Assembly: GCF_000374825.1 (NCBI RefSeq)
Contig: NZ_KB895376.1
Span: 375,460 to 439,459 of the forward strand
DNA: 64,000 nucleotides
From: Paenibacillus sanguinis 2301083 = DSM 16941
Lineage (GTDB): Bacteria; Bacillota; Bacilli; Paenibacillales; Paenibacillaceae
Reading direction: 5' to 3'
In this document: in pieces, positions 57,485 through 64,000 of the stretch
How positions within the stretch are numbered: position 1 is the first letter of the stretch
How the letters are laid out: each line of letters opens with the position of its first letter
Notes under the pieces: generated by a model
What the model saw: only the letters and a program-made list of their open reading frames with translations
The model's database searches: none
What the model was told of the DNA's origin: nothing
Translations under genes and position numbers: made by a program

Positions 57485-58585
57485 ATGTTAATTCGCTTTG
57501 AAGTTGAAGGCTTTAAGAATTTCTCGCAACGTGTTGCTCTTGATTTCACCGATGTGAGGGACTATAAATTTAACACAAGCTGCGTTAAAGATGGTATTTT
57601 AAACAAGCTCATCGTCTATGGAAAAAATGCAGTTGGTAAGACAAATCTCGGGCTTGCTATTTTTGATATAGCTTCACATCTCTCTGATAATAATGTAACG
57701 CCCGGTGTTTATAACTTTTATCTTAATGCCGACAGCGATACAAACTATGCAGAGTTTCGGTATGTGTTCAATTTTAACCAATCAAAGGTAGCTTATTGTT
57801 ATCGCAAATCAGATTTTCGTGAGCTTATGTATGAGACAGTAAGTATTGACGATAAACTTGTATTTTCATATGATTTTCAGACAAAACAAGGAGATTTTTC
57901 TGGACTGCAAAATTATGCCCCCTCTCTAAACTTTGAATTTCATCAGAATAATCTTTCAGTATTGCGTTATATCGTTAGCAACTCCAAAACTGAAGATGTA
58001 CCTGAGCTATCTTCCCTTGTAAAGTTTGTATCCCGAATGCTATGGTTCAGAAGCCTGGATGAGAATCGTTATATAGGCTATAAAACGGACAGTTCTGACT
58101 ACATTAACTTTATCTTTGAAGGGAATTATGTAAAAGAATTTGAAGAATTTCTGAATAAATCTGGAGTTTCAGGATCGCTTATCTCTAAAGAAAATCCATC
58201 AGGTGATCGAGTACTTTACTTTAATCATAAAAAGCCTCTCCCATTCCTGAAAACTGCATCAAACGGTACAAAGGCTCTATATACGATCTTTTACTGGCTA
58301 AAAACAACACACGAATTATCTTTGCTGTTTATTGATGAATTTGATGCTTATTACCATGTAGAGCTGTCTGAAGCAATAGTACAGATGCTTCAACAGGCAC
58401 AAAATTTTCAAACCATATTGACCTCGCATAATACGAATCTTTTATCCAACAAAATCATGCGACCTGACTGTTACTTTATTCTCACACCAGATATGCTCGT
58501 ATCTTTTGCCAACGCTACCAAAAGAGAACTGCGTGAAGGGCACAACCTTGAAAAACTTTATATTAGCGGTGAATTTGATGAGTAG
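57485..58585 (+). CDS. AAA/ABC-type ATPase of a putative ATPase-Toprim defence pair
   Basis: A 366-residue ATPase related to the SMC/OLD/AAA_21 group: RFEVEGFKNF at the N-terminus, Walker A YGKNAVGKTN (45-54), a signature-like ASNGTKALYT, Walker B LLFIDEFDAYYH (from 280) and the sensor/H-loop LTSHNTNLLSN (near 316). Such ATPases act with a nuclease in systems such as AbiL, PARIS, Gabija and RloA/B. The downstream Toprim gene overlaps it by 8 bases, so the two are translated together. Codon use and base composition are AT-rich compared with the flanking genes, suggesting horizontal transfer. The ATG follows GAGGTG. Confidence 0.88.
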   Translation: MLIRFEVEGFKNFSQRVALDFTDVRDYKFNTSCVKDGILNKLIVYGKNAVGKTNLGLAIFDIASHLSDNNVTPGVYNFYLNADSDTNYAEFRYVFNFNQSKVAYCYRKSDFRELMYETVSIDDKLVFSYDFQTKQGDFSGLQNYAPSLNFEFHQNNLSVLRYIVSNSKTEDVPELSSLVKFVSRMLWFRSLDENRYIGYKTDSSDYINFIFEGNYVKEFEEFLNKSGVSGSLISKENPSGDRVLYFNHKKPLPFLKTASNGTKALYTIFYWLKTTHELSLLFIDEFDAYYHVELSEAIVQMLQQAQNFQTILTSHNTNLLSNKIMRPDCYFILTPDMLVSFANATKRELREGHNLEKLYISGEFDE

Positions 58586-59324
58586 TTCACCCAAGAAAAA
58601 AATTTTGGTTCTTGTCGAGGGTGAAAGAACAGACTACAAACTGATGTCCAAACTCATAGGTCTTTACCCAGAACTAGATGCAAAATATCAGATTGTCTCT
58701 TACCATACTAATATTTACGTCCTATATCAGGAATTTTTCACAAGCGGCGAACATCAAGATAATTTTGATTTACTTCAAGTGCTCAAATCGAGGGAAAGTG
58801 ATTTTCAGAAAAAGTATATCTTTGATGATAGATACACGGATATTTTACTTATTTTTGATTTGGATCCCCATGATCCCTTGTTTAGTGAAGAAAAAATTAA
58901 AAAGATGCAGAATTATTTTTGTGAATCATCGGATATGGGGAAGTTATACTTAAATTATCCTATGGTGGAGTCTTTCTATCATATGAATTCTATCCCTGAC
59001 CCTGAATATAACGATCGGACCGTTTCTATGGATGAATTAAGAAGCAGAAGTTATAAAGCCAGAGTCAATCGGGAATCTATGGGACGAAACTATCAACGAT
59101 TTGCCATAAATCGAGTAGACTGCGGTTCTGTTATTGTTCAAAATATTCAGAAAGCAAAAATGTTACTGGGAGAAAATACGCAAATATCTTCAACTTGGAG
59201 CGAAATAGACTCCGTCAGTTTGCTAAATAAACAACTGGAATATTTACGTATGGGATATCTTTATGTATTATGCACTTGTGCAATGTTTATTTACGATTAT
59301 GATAGCAGGCTTTTAGACTACTAA
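58578..59324 (+). CDS. Toprim/RloB-like protein, partner of the ATPase
   Basis: A 248-residue protein starting MSSSPKKKILVLVEGERTDY. Glu14 in VEGE and the D-x-D-x-x-D run IFDLDPHDP (Asp94, 96, 99) form the metal-binding Toprim pattern found in OLD nucleases, RloB/AbiLii and PARIS AriB-like effectors. The C-terminal part is helical and unassigned. Its ATG lies inside the end of the ATPase gene. By analogy it is the nuclease or toxin arm restrained and activated by the ATPase. The family name cannot be settled without a profile search. Confidence 0.78.
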   Translation: MSSSPKKKILVLVEGERTDYKLMSKLIGLYPELDAKYQIVSYHTNIYVLYQEFFTSGEHQDNFDLLQVLKSRESDFQKKYIFDDRYTDILLIFDLDPHDPLFSEEKIKKMQNYFCESSDMGKLYLNYPMVESFYHMNSIPDPEYNDRTVSMDELRSRSYKARVNRESMGRNYQRFAINRVDCGSVIVQNIQKAKMLLGENTQISSTWSEIDSVSLLNKQLEYLRMGYLYVLCTCAMFIYDYDSRLLDY

Positions 59325-59372
59325 GAAATCGCTAATTTGACTTAATGGTCTGAATTAGCGATTTCTTTTTTT
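59323..59372 (+). terminator. Terminator of the ATPase-Toprim pair
   Basis: AAGAAATCGCTAATT pairs with AATTAGCGATTTCTT around a 15-base loop, followed by seven T residues. The stem begins at the Toprim stop codon. Confidence 0.9.
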
Positions 59373-59628
59373 GGCTCAAAACCCAAATCAGTGCTTGTCA
59401 TTTGGACAATGAGGTGCTGCGGGTTCGTAGAGTTCTTCCGATCGCTTCCCCTCGTGGATTTTCCTGATTCAATAAATTCTTATAAGGTTGAAATCCATTC
59501 GCAAAGGCGACCAAGCGTAGGCTTTCGATGTAGCTTTCTTTCAGAAAGCTTTAAGTTTCTCCAGAATCCCTACGACCCTCCGCTCTAGATATCCCTGTTG
59601 GGGCAAGCACTGATTTTTAGATTGAGCC
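59373..59628. mobile_element. 256-base MITE-like element with terminal inverted repeats
   Basis: The ends GGCTCAA-N5-AAATCAGTGCTTG (59373-59397) and its inverse (59604-59628) are 25 bases long and match at 20 positions, with all mismatches in the central five. C-T5 stretches stand at both outer borders (59365-59372 and 59629-59634), possibly a target duplication but confounded by the terminator T-run. The interior has no convincing gene; it includes AGCTTTCT/AGAAAGCT (59532-59550). It occupies almost all of the 309-base gap between the defence-like pair and the next gene. Confidence 0.55.
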
Positions 59629-59633
59629 CTTTT

Positions 59634-60257
59634 TCATTGAAAATTTCGTTCAAACCAATTTGCCGCAGCCTGGACTTCTGTCTCGGTCAGTTGGTGACCA
59701 TACGGTTCCCAGTGTACCTCCACCCGGGCACCTGCGGCACTTAACAATTGATCCAGCTCCGCGGTCTCTTCAGGAGAGCAAATTCTGTCCTGGCGCCCCG
59801 CGCCGATAAATACAGGGACTTCCTTCAATTCCGGCAACTCCACCCCACGCCTAGGTACCTTGGGATGATGCAGACTGGCTCCACGCAAAGTCCCCGGGTG
59901 ATGAAACAACAGACTTGCCGCAATATTCGCTCCGTTGGAGTAGCCGATCGCCACGATTTGCTCGCGATCAAAGCCATATTTGGCTGCCGCCTGATCCAGA
60001 AAATCATGCAACTCCCGGGTGCGGAGCAACAAATCCTCTTCATCAAATGCTCCGGAGGGGAATCGCCGGAAGAAGCGGGGCATCCCGTTCTCAAGCACAT
60101 TTCCTCTTACGCTAAGTATGGCCGATGAAGGAGCAATAAGCTCAGCCAACGGCAATAAGTCCCGTTCATCTCCACCCGTTCCGTGAAGCAACAGCAGTAC
60201 CGGTCTATTTGAAATACTCCCTTCTCGTACTGCCGGCTTAAACAAGTGCTGCATCAT
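59634..60257 (-). CDS. Carboxylesterase/phospholipase-like hydrolase, MhqD-like
   Basis: A 207-residue alpha/beta hydrolase: LLLLHGTGGDERDLLPLA with the oxyanion segment, nucleophile Ser in IGYSNGAN, Asp in GAGRQDRICSP and His in YGHQLTETE. The ATG overlaps the stop of the MhqO-like gene (ATGA) and is preceded by AAGGAGG. In B. subtilis MhqD belongs to the MhqR regulon induced by quinones; its exact reaction is not settled. It is the last gene of the mhq-like cluster. Confidence 0.9.
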   Translation of the reverse strand: MMQHLFKPAVREGSISNRPVLLLLHGTGGDERDLLPLAELIAPSSAILSVRGNVLENGMPRFFRRFPSGAFDEEDLLLRTRELHDFLDQAAAKYGFDREQIVAIGYSNGANIAASLLFHHPGTLRGASLHHPKVPRRGVELPELKEVPVFIGAGRQDRICSPEETAELDQLLSAAGARVEVHWEPYGHQLTETEVQAAANWFERNFQ

Positions 60258-61204
60258 GACAAGTCCTCCTTGAGCACCCGTACTTCAAACGGGTCCAGAT
60301 TTTGCTCAATAGCTTGACGGCTCGGCTCATACCATGCAGGCAACATCAGCTTCTCGCCTAAATGCTCGGGTGCCTCATCATTGGCGAAGCCCGGCGGATT
60401 GGTAGCTATCTCAAACAATATTCCGCCCTCTTCGCGGAAATACAGGGCATGGAAATACTGCCGATCCACCACAGGCGTCGGCCGATAGCCATAATCAGCC
60501 ACATGCTCTCGCCAAGCCTCATGCTCGGCAAAATCCTGGGCTCGCCAAGCGATATGGTGTACCGTTCCCGCACCCCCTGCACCATAATCCATCGGTTTAA
60601 CATTAATATCGATGATATTCCCAAGCTCGCCTCCGGCCTTGAAGCGGACATAAGCTTCATCCTCAGCAAGCTTGTTCATGCCCAGCACCGTCTCCAGCAA
60701 ATGCGCTGTCTTCTCCGGCGCGGCGCTGTACAGAACGGCACCGCCGAAGCCCTTGATTGCCTGGTCGGCAGGCACGCCGCCGAAGCTCCAAGTGCTGAGT
60801 GGTCCGGCATCGCGCTCAACAAGTTCAAGCTGCAAGCCATCACGGTCCCTGAAATGCAGGTAGGCTTCTCCTAGCCGCACCACTTCCGTTGTCGAGATGC
60901 CAAATTTTTGCAGTCGATGCCGCCAAAAATCCATGCTAACTGTAGGAATAACGTAGGTTGTAGTACCTACCTGACCGGCTCCTACCCGGCCACGACGTGC
61001 CCCACGTGATGGAAAAAACGTGATGATGGTCCCTGGACTCCCGGACTCGTCACCAAAATAAAGATGGTACACCTCGGGAGCATCAAAATTTATTGTCTTT
61101 TTCACTAATCGTAACCCGAGCACTCCAGCATAAAAATCTACGTTAGCCTGAGGGTCGGTAGCAAACGCCGTAATATGGTGGATTCCGGAAGTTGGTCGTA
61201 CCAT
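60254..61204 (-). CDS. Ring-cleavage extradiol dioxygenase, MhqO-like
   Basis: A 316-residue two-domain VOC protein beginning MVRPTSGIHHITAFATDPQA, with the metal His in IHHITA, a second module containing TVHHIAWRAQDF, and metal Glu in GGILFEIATNPPGFANDE. It opens hydroquinone-type rings to detoxify quinones. The ATG at 61204 follows AAAAGGAGG; the frame runs to 61273 without signal. It is cotranscribed with the MhqD-like gene and follows the MhqN-like gene after an 84-base gap containing a strong hairpin. Confidence 0.92.
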   Translation of the reverse strand: MVRPTSGIHHITAFATDPQANVDFYAGVLGLRLVKKTINFDAPEVYHLYFGDESGSPGTIITFFPSRGARRGRVGAGQVGTTTYVIPTVSMDFWRHRLQKFGISTTEVVRLGEAYLHFRDRDGLQLELVERDAGPLSTWSFGGVPADQAIKGFGGAVLYSAAPEKTAHLLETVLGMNKLAEDEAYVRFKAGGELGNIIDINVKPMDYGAGGAGTVHHIAWRAQDFAEHEAWREHVADYGYRPTPVVDRQYFHALYFREEGGILFEIATNPPGFANDEAPEHLGEKLMLPAWYEPSRQAIEQNLDPFEVRVLKEDLS

Positions 61205-61227
61205 CTGTATTCCTCCTTTTAGAGGTT

Positions 61228-61271
61228 GTTCAACAAGTCGTCTTCCTAGACATAAACCCGACTTGTTGAAC
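61228..61271. repeat. Hairpin repeat between mhqN-like and mhqO-like genes
   Basis: GTTCAACAAGTCG pairs perfectly with CGACTTGTTGAAC around an 18-base loop. No T-run follows on the minus strand, so it is more likely a processing, attenuation or dispersed palindromic repeat than a plain terminator. Confidence 0.6.
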
Positions 61272-61288
61272 ACGCACTTTTTATATAT

Positions 61289-61921
61289 TCAGAAGCGGTT
61301 ATAGCTGACAAACTCACCAACCGGCTTACGGTAACCTCGTGATCTCGGACTGGAATTGTCTTCCTTGCCAATAACAATCATCATCGCCGGGATGTAGTTA
61401 TTCGGTACATGCAGCAGTTGACACATCGCCTCAGCATCAAAGCCGATCATCGGACAAGTATCCCAGCCCCTGTCCTTGGCAATCAGCATCATCTGCATAG
61501 CCGACAGACTGGCACTGCGTATGGCTTCCTCCCGCATAAATTCCTTTCCCCGACTCTCATAGAATTCGATTGTATCCGTAACCAGTGCATCGTATTCCTG
61601 CTTGCTGAGAATGCCCAAATTCAACAGTCCTTCATTCATCGTTGCCACGTCCTTATGGGCATCCAGCTTGCCTAACACCAAAATGACAGCTGAAGCTGTA
61701 TGAACCTTATATTGCTTGTTAGCAACCTTATATATCCGCTCCTTCATGCCAGGGTCCTTAATAACAACATAGTGGGTGTGCTGCAAGTTGAAGGCTGACG
61801 GAGCAAATTTAGTTAAATTAAAGATTTCATTTAGTTCCTGATCTTCAATTTCTACACCGGTTATAAATTTATTCGCCGAGCGACGGGATTTAACAATAGC
61901 CGTAAAGTCATGTTCATTCAT
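61289..61921 (-). CDS. Nitroreductase-family FMN enzyme, MhqN-like
   Basis: A 210-residue flavoprotein: FTAIVKSRRSANKF at the N-terminus (FMN phosphate contacts), TKFAPSAFNLQHTHYVVI, and CPMIGFDAEAMCQLL with the C-terminal KEDNSSPRSRG. It reduces quinones or nitroaromatics with NAD(P)H. The ATG at 61921 follows GGGAGG. Located between the MarR-type regulator and the dioxygenase, with a palindrome matching the regulator's own upstream site just before it. Confidence 0.92.
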   Translation of the reverse strand: MNEHDFTAIVKSRRSANKFITGVEIEDQELNEIFNLTKFAPSAFNLQHTHYVVIKDPGMKERIYKVANKQYKVHTASAVILVLGKLDAHKDVATMNEGLLNLGILSKQEYDALVTDTIEFYESRGKEFMREEAIRSASLSAMQMMLIAKDRGWDTCPMIGFDAEAMCQLLHVPNNYIPAMMIVIGKEDNSSPRSRGYRKPVGEFVSYNRF

Positions 61922-61996
61922 GTTCTGATTCCTCCCAGGATATGTGCTGATAAGCCTACAGTCGTATAAACTCTTCAATTATATTAAATATGAAGA

Positions 61997-62012
61997 ATCT
62001 TAAAATTAAGAT
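61997..62012 (-). promoter_or_regulatory. Putative MhqR operator in front of mhqN-like gene
   Basis: ATCTTAAAATTAAGAT is a near-perfect 16-base palindrome, 75 bases before the MhqN-like start. It matches the palindrome in front of the MarR-type gene at 14 of 16 positions. Confidence 0.65.
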
Positions 62013-62066
62013 ATTATTCATAAATAACGCTGCCTAAATCATCTTCATTTATGTGAGCTGGTCGGG

Positions 62067-62516
62067 CTATTTATAGCCTGCCTGAGCGGATTTACCCAGC
62101 TTCTTCAACAAAGCTGCAGCAAGCTCCCTCTCCTCCACGGAAAGTCCACTAACCGCCTGCTCGATGACTTCGGTATGCTGCGGAAAAATCTCTTCTATAA
62201 ATTTTCTGCCCTTCTCCGTAATCTCAGCATAGACCAAACGCCGGTCCTCTGCGCAGAATTGTCGGGTTACAAACTGCTTCTTCTCCAGCTTGTCGACAAT
62301 ATATGTAATATTACCACTACTCATCAATACCCTGTTGCCAATCTGCTGAATCGGTTGACGTCCTCTATGGTAGAGCAGCTCCAGCACGCCGAACTCGGTC
62401 CGGGTTAATCCATATTTGCGAATTGCTTGATCGCTATGGGCATGAATCCACTGGCTGGCTCGGGACAATACAACAAACAGCTGGAGCGCATCATTCTTGT
62501 CTCGATTGCCACTCAT
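62067..62516 (-). CDS. MarR-family repressor, MhqR-like
   Basis: A 149-residue winged-helix regulator: LTRTEFGVLELLYHRGRQPI, then QQIGNRVLMSSGNITYIVDK as recognition helix region, then CAEDRRLVYAEITEKGRKFI for the wing. It resembles B. subtilis MhqR (YkvE), which represses mhqNOP, mhqED and azoR2 until quinones accumulate. The gene lies directly upstream of the nitroreductase, dioxygenase and hydrolase genes. GGAGGTGAG precedes the ATG. It probably also represses itself through the palindrome at 62558. Confidence 0.9.
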   Translation of the reverse strand: MSGNRDKNDALQLFVVLSRASQWIHAHSDQAIRKYGLTRTEFGVLELLYHRGRQPIQQIGNRVLMSSGNITYIVDKLEKKQFVTRQFCAEDRRLVYAEITEKGRKFIEEIFPQHTEVIEQAVSGLSVEERELAAALLKKLGKSAQAGYK

Positions 62517-62557
62517 TTTTAGCTCACCTCCGTGAACATTAGATGTCTCAATTTGAT

Positions 62558-62577
62558 TTATCTTGATATTAAGATAA
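62558..62577 (-). promoter_or_regulatory. Putative MhqR autoregulatory operator
   Basis: TTATCTTGATATTAAGATAA is a 20-base near-palindrome located 42 bases upstream of the MarR-type gene. Its core ATCTT-N6-AAGAT has the same spacing as the site before the MhqN-like gene. Confidence 0.65.
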
Positions 62578-62613
62578 TATAAAATCAGACGACTGTCAAG
62601 CCGCCATTTAAAT

Positions 62614-63303
62614 CTAGTAAAGTTTCAAGCAATTAGACAATGCACTCAGCCGATCCGGATCGACAGGAGACAAGCCTTTTCCCCCAAAACGGACATCCGA
62701 ACCGAAATGAACTTCCGTGACCATGGTATCTGAAATGAAGCGTTCCACCGTTTCCAGGGTCAGACCATAGCCCCCCAGGATAACAAGTGAGCTATCGTGG
62801 GCCAGCTCCACCAGTTGCCTGATCTCAGAAGTTGCTTGCGGAGCAGGCAAAGGCCCGCCTGAGGTGAGCACCCGATTCACTTGGGGATGCTTTAACAGCG
62901 TATGCAGACCTTCCGGGAGATCCCTCAACTCGTCAAAGGCACGGTGAAATGTCACATTCATGCCTCCTGATGCTGCCAATATTCTGGCCAAGGCAACCTC
63001 ATCGATCTGGCGTTCTTCCGTTAAAGCCCCAAACACAATACCTGCTGCACCTGCATCTTCAACCGCGCGCGCCTCTTCCTCCATGGTCTGGATATCTGCT
63101 TCACTATACACAAAGGAGCGACTATGCGGCCGCACCATGACATGAACGGGAATATTTACTGACTTTAGGACTTGGCGCACCAGGCCGATGCCCGGAGTCA
63201 GACCGCCCTCCGTCATGGCAGTAACCAACTCCAGCCGATCCGCTCCGTTCGCCTCGGCTATGATCGCATCCTCTGCACAGGTTGCAATGACCTCCAAAAT
63301 CAT
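62614..63303 (-). CDS. cutC: CutC-family copper homeostasis protein
   Basis: A 229-residue TIM-barrel protein starting MILEVIATCAEDAIIAEANG, then GADRLELVTAMTEGGLTPG, VMVRPHSRSFVYSE, NVTFHRAFDE and RVLTSGG, all conserved stretches of CutC. Its role in copper tolerance is accepted for some species, but its reaction is unclear. The ATG at 63303 follows GGAGTG; an ATG at 63330 has GAGGGGG at very short spacing and is the alternative. It lies between rlmN and the mhq-like cluster on the same strand, with a 97-base gap to mhqR. Confidence 0.9.
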   Translation of the reverse strand: MILEVIATCAEDAIIAEANGADRLELVTAMTEGGLTPGIGLVRQVLKSVNIPVHVMVRPHSRSFVYSEADIQTMEEEARAVEDAGAAGIVFGALTEERQIDEVALARILAASGGMNVTFHRAFDELRDLPEGLHTLLKHPQVNRVLTSGGPLPAPQATSEIRQLVELAHDSSLVILGGYGLTLETVERFISDTMVTEVHFGSDVRFGGKGLSPVDPDRLSALSNCLKLY

Positions 63304-63373
63304 GCCTTCACTCCGCTTCTTCAGAATCATTTCCCCCTCTTGCTTGTTAGGCCTCTCCTTTAGTTAAACTTAT

Positions 63374-64000
63374 CTATCTGCTAAGCTGCTTGCTCCGTAA
63401 TTGGCCGCAAGCCGCATCGATGTCGGCGCCATGCTCCAGCCGTACACTGACGCTAAGTCCCTGCTTCTTCAGCACATCGTAGAAGGCCAACACCGAACCA
63501 TGCTCACTCCGCTGATATTGCCCATGTTCATCCACCGGATTATAAGGAATCAGGTTAACGTTGACGAAGCGTTCGCCAAGCAGCTCTGCCAGTTCAAGGG
63601 CTTGTTCCGTGCCATCATTAACATCCTTGAGCAGAATGTACTCAATCGTCAAGCGGCGCCGCGTCTTACTCAAATAATAATCAATAGCTGCCATCAGCTT
63701 CTCCAACGGGATGGCCCGGTTGATCTTCATGATCCGGGTACGCAGCTCATTGTTGGGAGCATGGAGCGATATCGCCAGGTTCACTTGCAGGTCCGAATCC
63801 GCGAACTCTACAATTTTATCCGCCAGTCCACTGGTCGATACCGTGATATGGCGTGGTCCGATAGCCAATCCCTTGGGGTCCTGAATCACACGCAGGAAGT
63901 CCGTGACATGATCATAGTTGTCAAAAGGCTCACCAATGCCCATAACGACAATATGAGTGACCCGCTCGTCTTTCCCTTGACGATCCAAATGCAACTGCAC
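63374..64000 (-). CDS. 23S rRNA A2503 methyltransferase RlmN/Cfr family, C-terminal part (cut by window edge)
   Basis: The last 208 residues of a radical-SAM methylase. Visible are the SAM-binding [60 protein letters not shown], and the C-terminal [10 protein letters not shown] with the Cys that forms the methyl-carrying adduct. The CxxxCxxC cluster lies beyond the right edge. RlmN methylates C2 of A2503 in 23S rRNA and A37 of some tRNAs. RlmN and a Cfr-like paralogue cannot be told apart fully from this part, though the sequence looks more like RlmN. The frame enters at the edge, so the real start is not visible. Confidence 0.92.
   Translation of the reverse strand: MQLHLDRQGKDERVTHIVVMGIGEPFDNYDHVTDFLRVIQDPKGLAIGPRHITVSTSGLADKIVEFADSDLQVNLAISLHAPNNELRTRIMKINRAIPLEKLMAAIDYYLSKTRRRLTIEYILLKDVNDGTEQALELAELLGERFVNVNLIPYNPVDEHGQYQRSEHGSVLAFYDVLKKQGLSVSVRLEHGADIDAACGQLRSKQLSR

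Noticed and set aside
59391-59588. Plus-strand 65-codon frame downstream of the Toprim gene
   Set aside because: It lies inside the inverted-repeat element, has no ribosome binding site and no protein-like conservation that I can see.
63374-64000. Reading the partial radical-SAM gene as the Cfr antibiotic-resistance methylase
   Set aside because: Segments such as [19 protein letters not shown] and [13 protein letters not shown] fit RlmN better than Cfr; the missing N-terminal half prevents certainty.

Overview
The window looks like a chromosomal segment of a Paenibacillus-type Firmicute. The evidence is its moderate GC content, strong AGGAGG-like ribosome binding sites, several YesM/YesN two-component systems paired with CUT1 sugar ABC transporters, an Spo0E-like phosphatase, and Bacillus-like regulons (cydABCD, lmrAB, mhq). 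The genus is inferred from gene content; no rRNA or tRNA gene was seen to confirm it.

Layout. 0-6.6 kb: the start of a LysR regulator, then cydABCD (minus strand) for cytochrome bd oxidase and its ABC exporter. A 314-base intergenic region with Rex-like sites and a Fur box separates cydA from a siderophore-binding lipoprotein. 8-19.2 kb: an ABC-2-type exporter pair, an aldo/keto reductase, a MenA-like prenyltransferase, an HemH-type ferrochelatase, an lmrAB-like repressor/drug-efflux pair with two matching operators, and a second aldo/keto reductase. 19.3-28.4 kb: GH36 alpha-galactosidase plus sugar ABC system 1, whose binding protein and two-component system are divergent from its permeases. 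28.6-31.7 kb: an AT-rich HTH/TPR-like regulator followed by an Spo0E-family phosphatase gene, then a WYL regulator with a VOC protein. 31.9-41.2 kb: system 2, two permeases, a binding protein and a GH42 beta-galactosidase, with its own two-component system. 41.4-49 kb: a luciferase-like monooxygenase, then system 3 (two-component system divergent from binding protein and permeases).

49.1-55.9 kb is a more AT-rich beta-glucoside island: an AraC regulator divergent from a PTS EIIBCA, a GH3 enzyme with a His-Asp dyad, a beta-phosphoglucomutase and a GH1 6-phospho-beta-glucosidase. The GH3/beta-phosphoglucomutase pairing suggests a phosphorolytic route beside hydrolysis of 6-phospho-glucosides. 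56-57.4 kb carries an aspartoacylase-like metal enzyme and a polysaccharide deacetylase. 57.5-59.3 kb is an AT-rich two-gene ATPase/Toprim pair resembling anti-phage modules, followed by a 256-base element bounded by 25-base imperfect inverted repeats. 59.6-62.5 kb is a compact quinone-stress cluster (mhqR, mhqN, mhqO, mhqD-like) with two matching 16-base palindromes. The window ends with cutC and the 3' part of rlmN.

The segment is dominated by carbohydrate scavenging (galactosides and beta-glucosides), respiration/heme functions and stress or drug resistance. The most interesting candidates are the GH3/beta-phosphoglucomutase operon, the ATPase/Toprim pair with its flanking element, and the HTH/TPR-Spo0E pair. 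All product names rest on reading motifs by eye; no database search was run.
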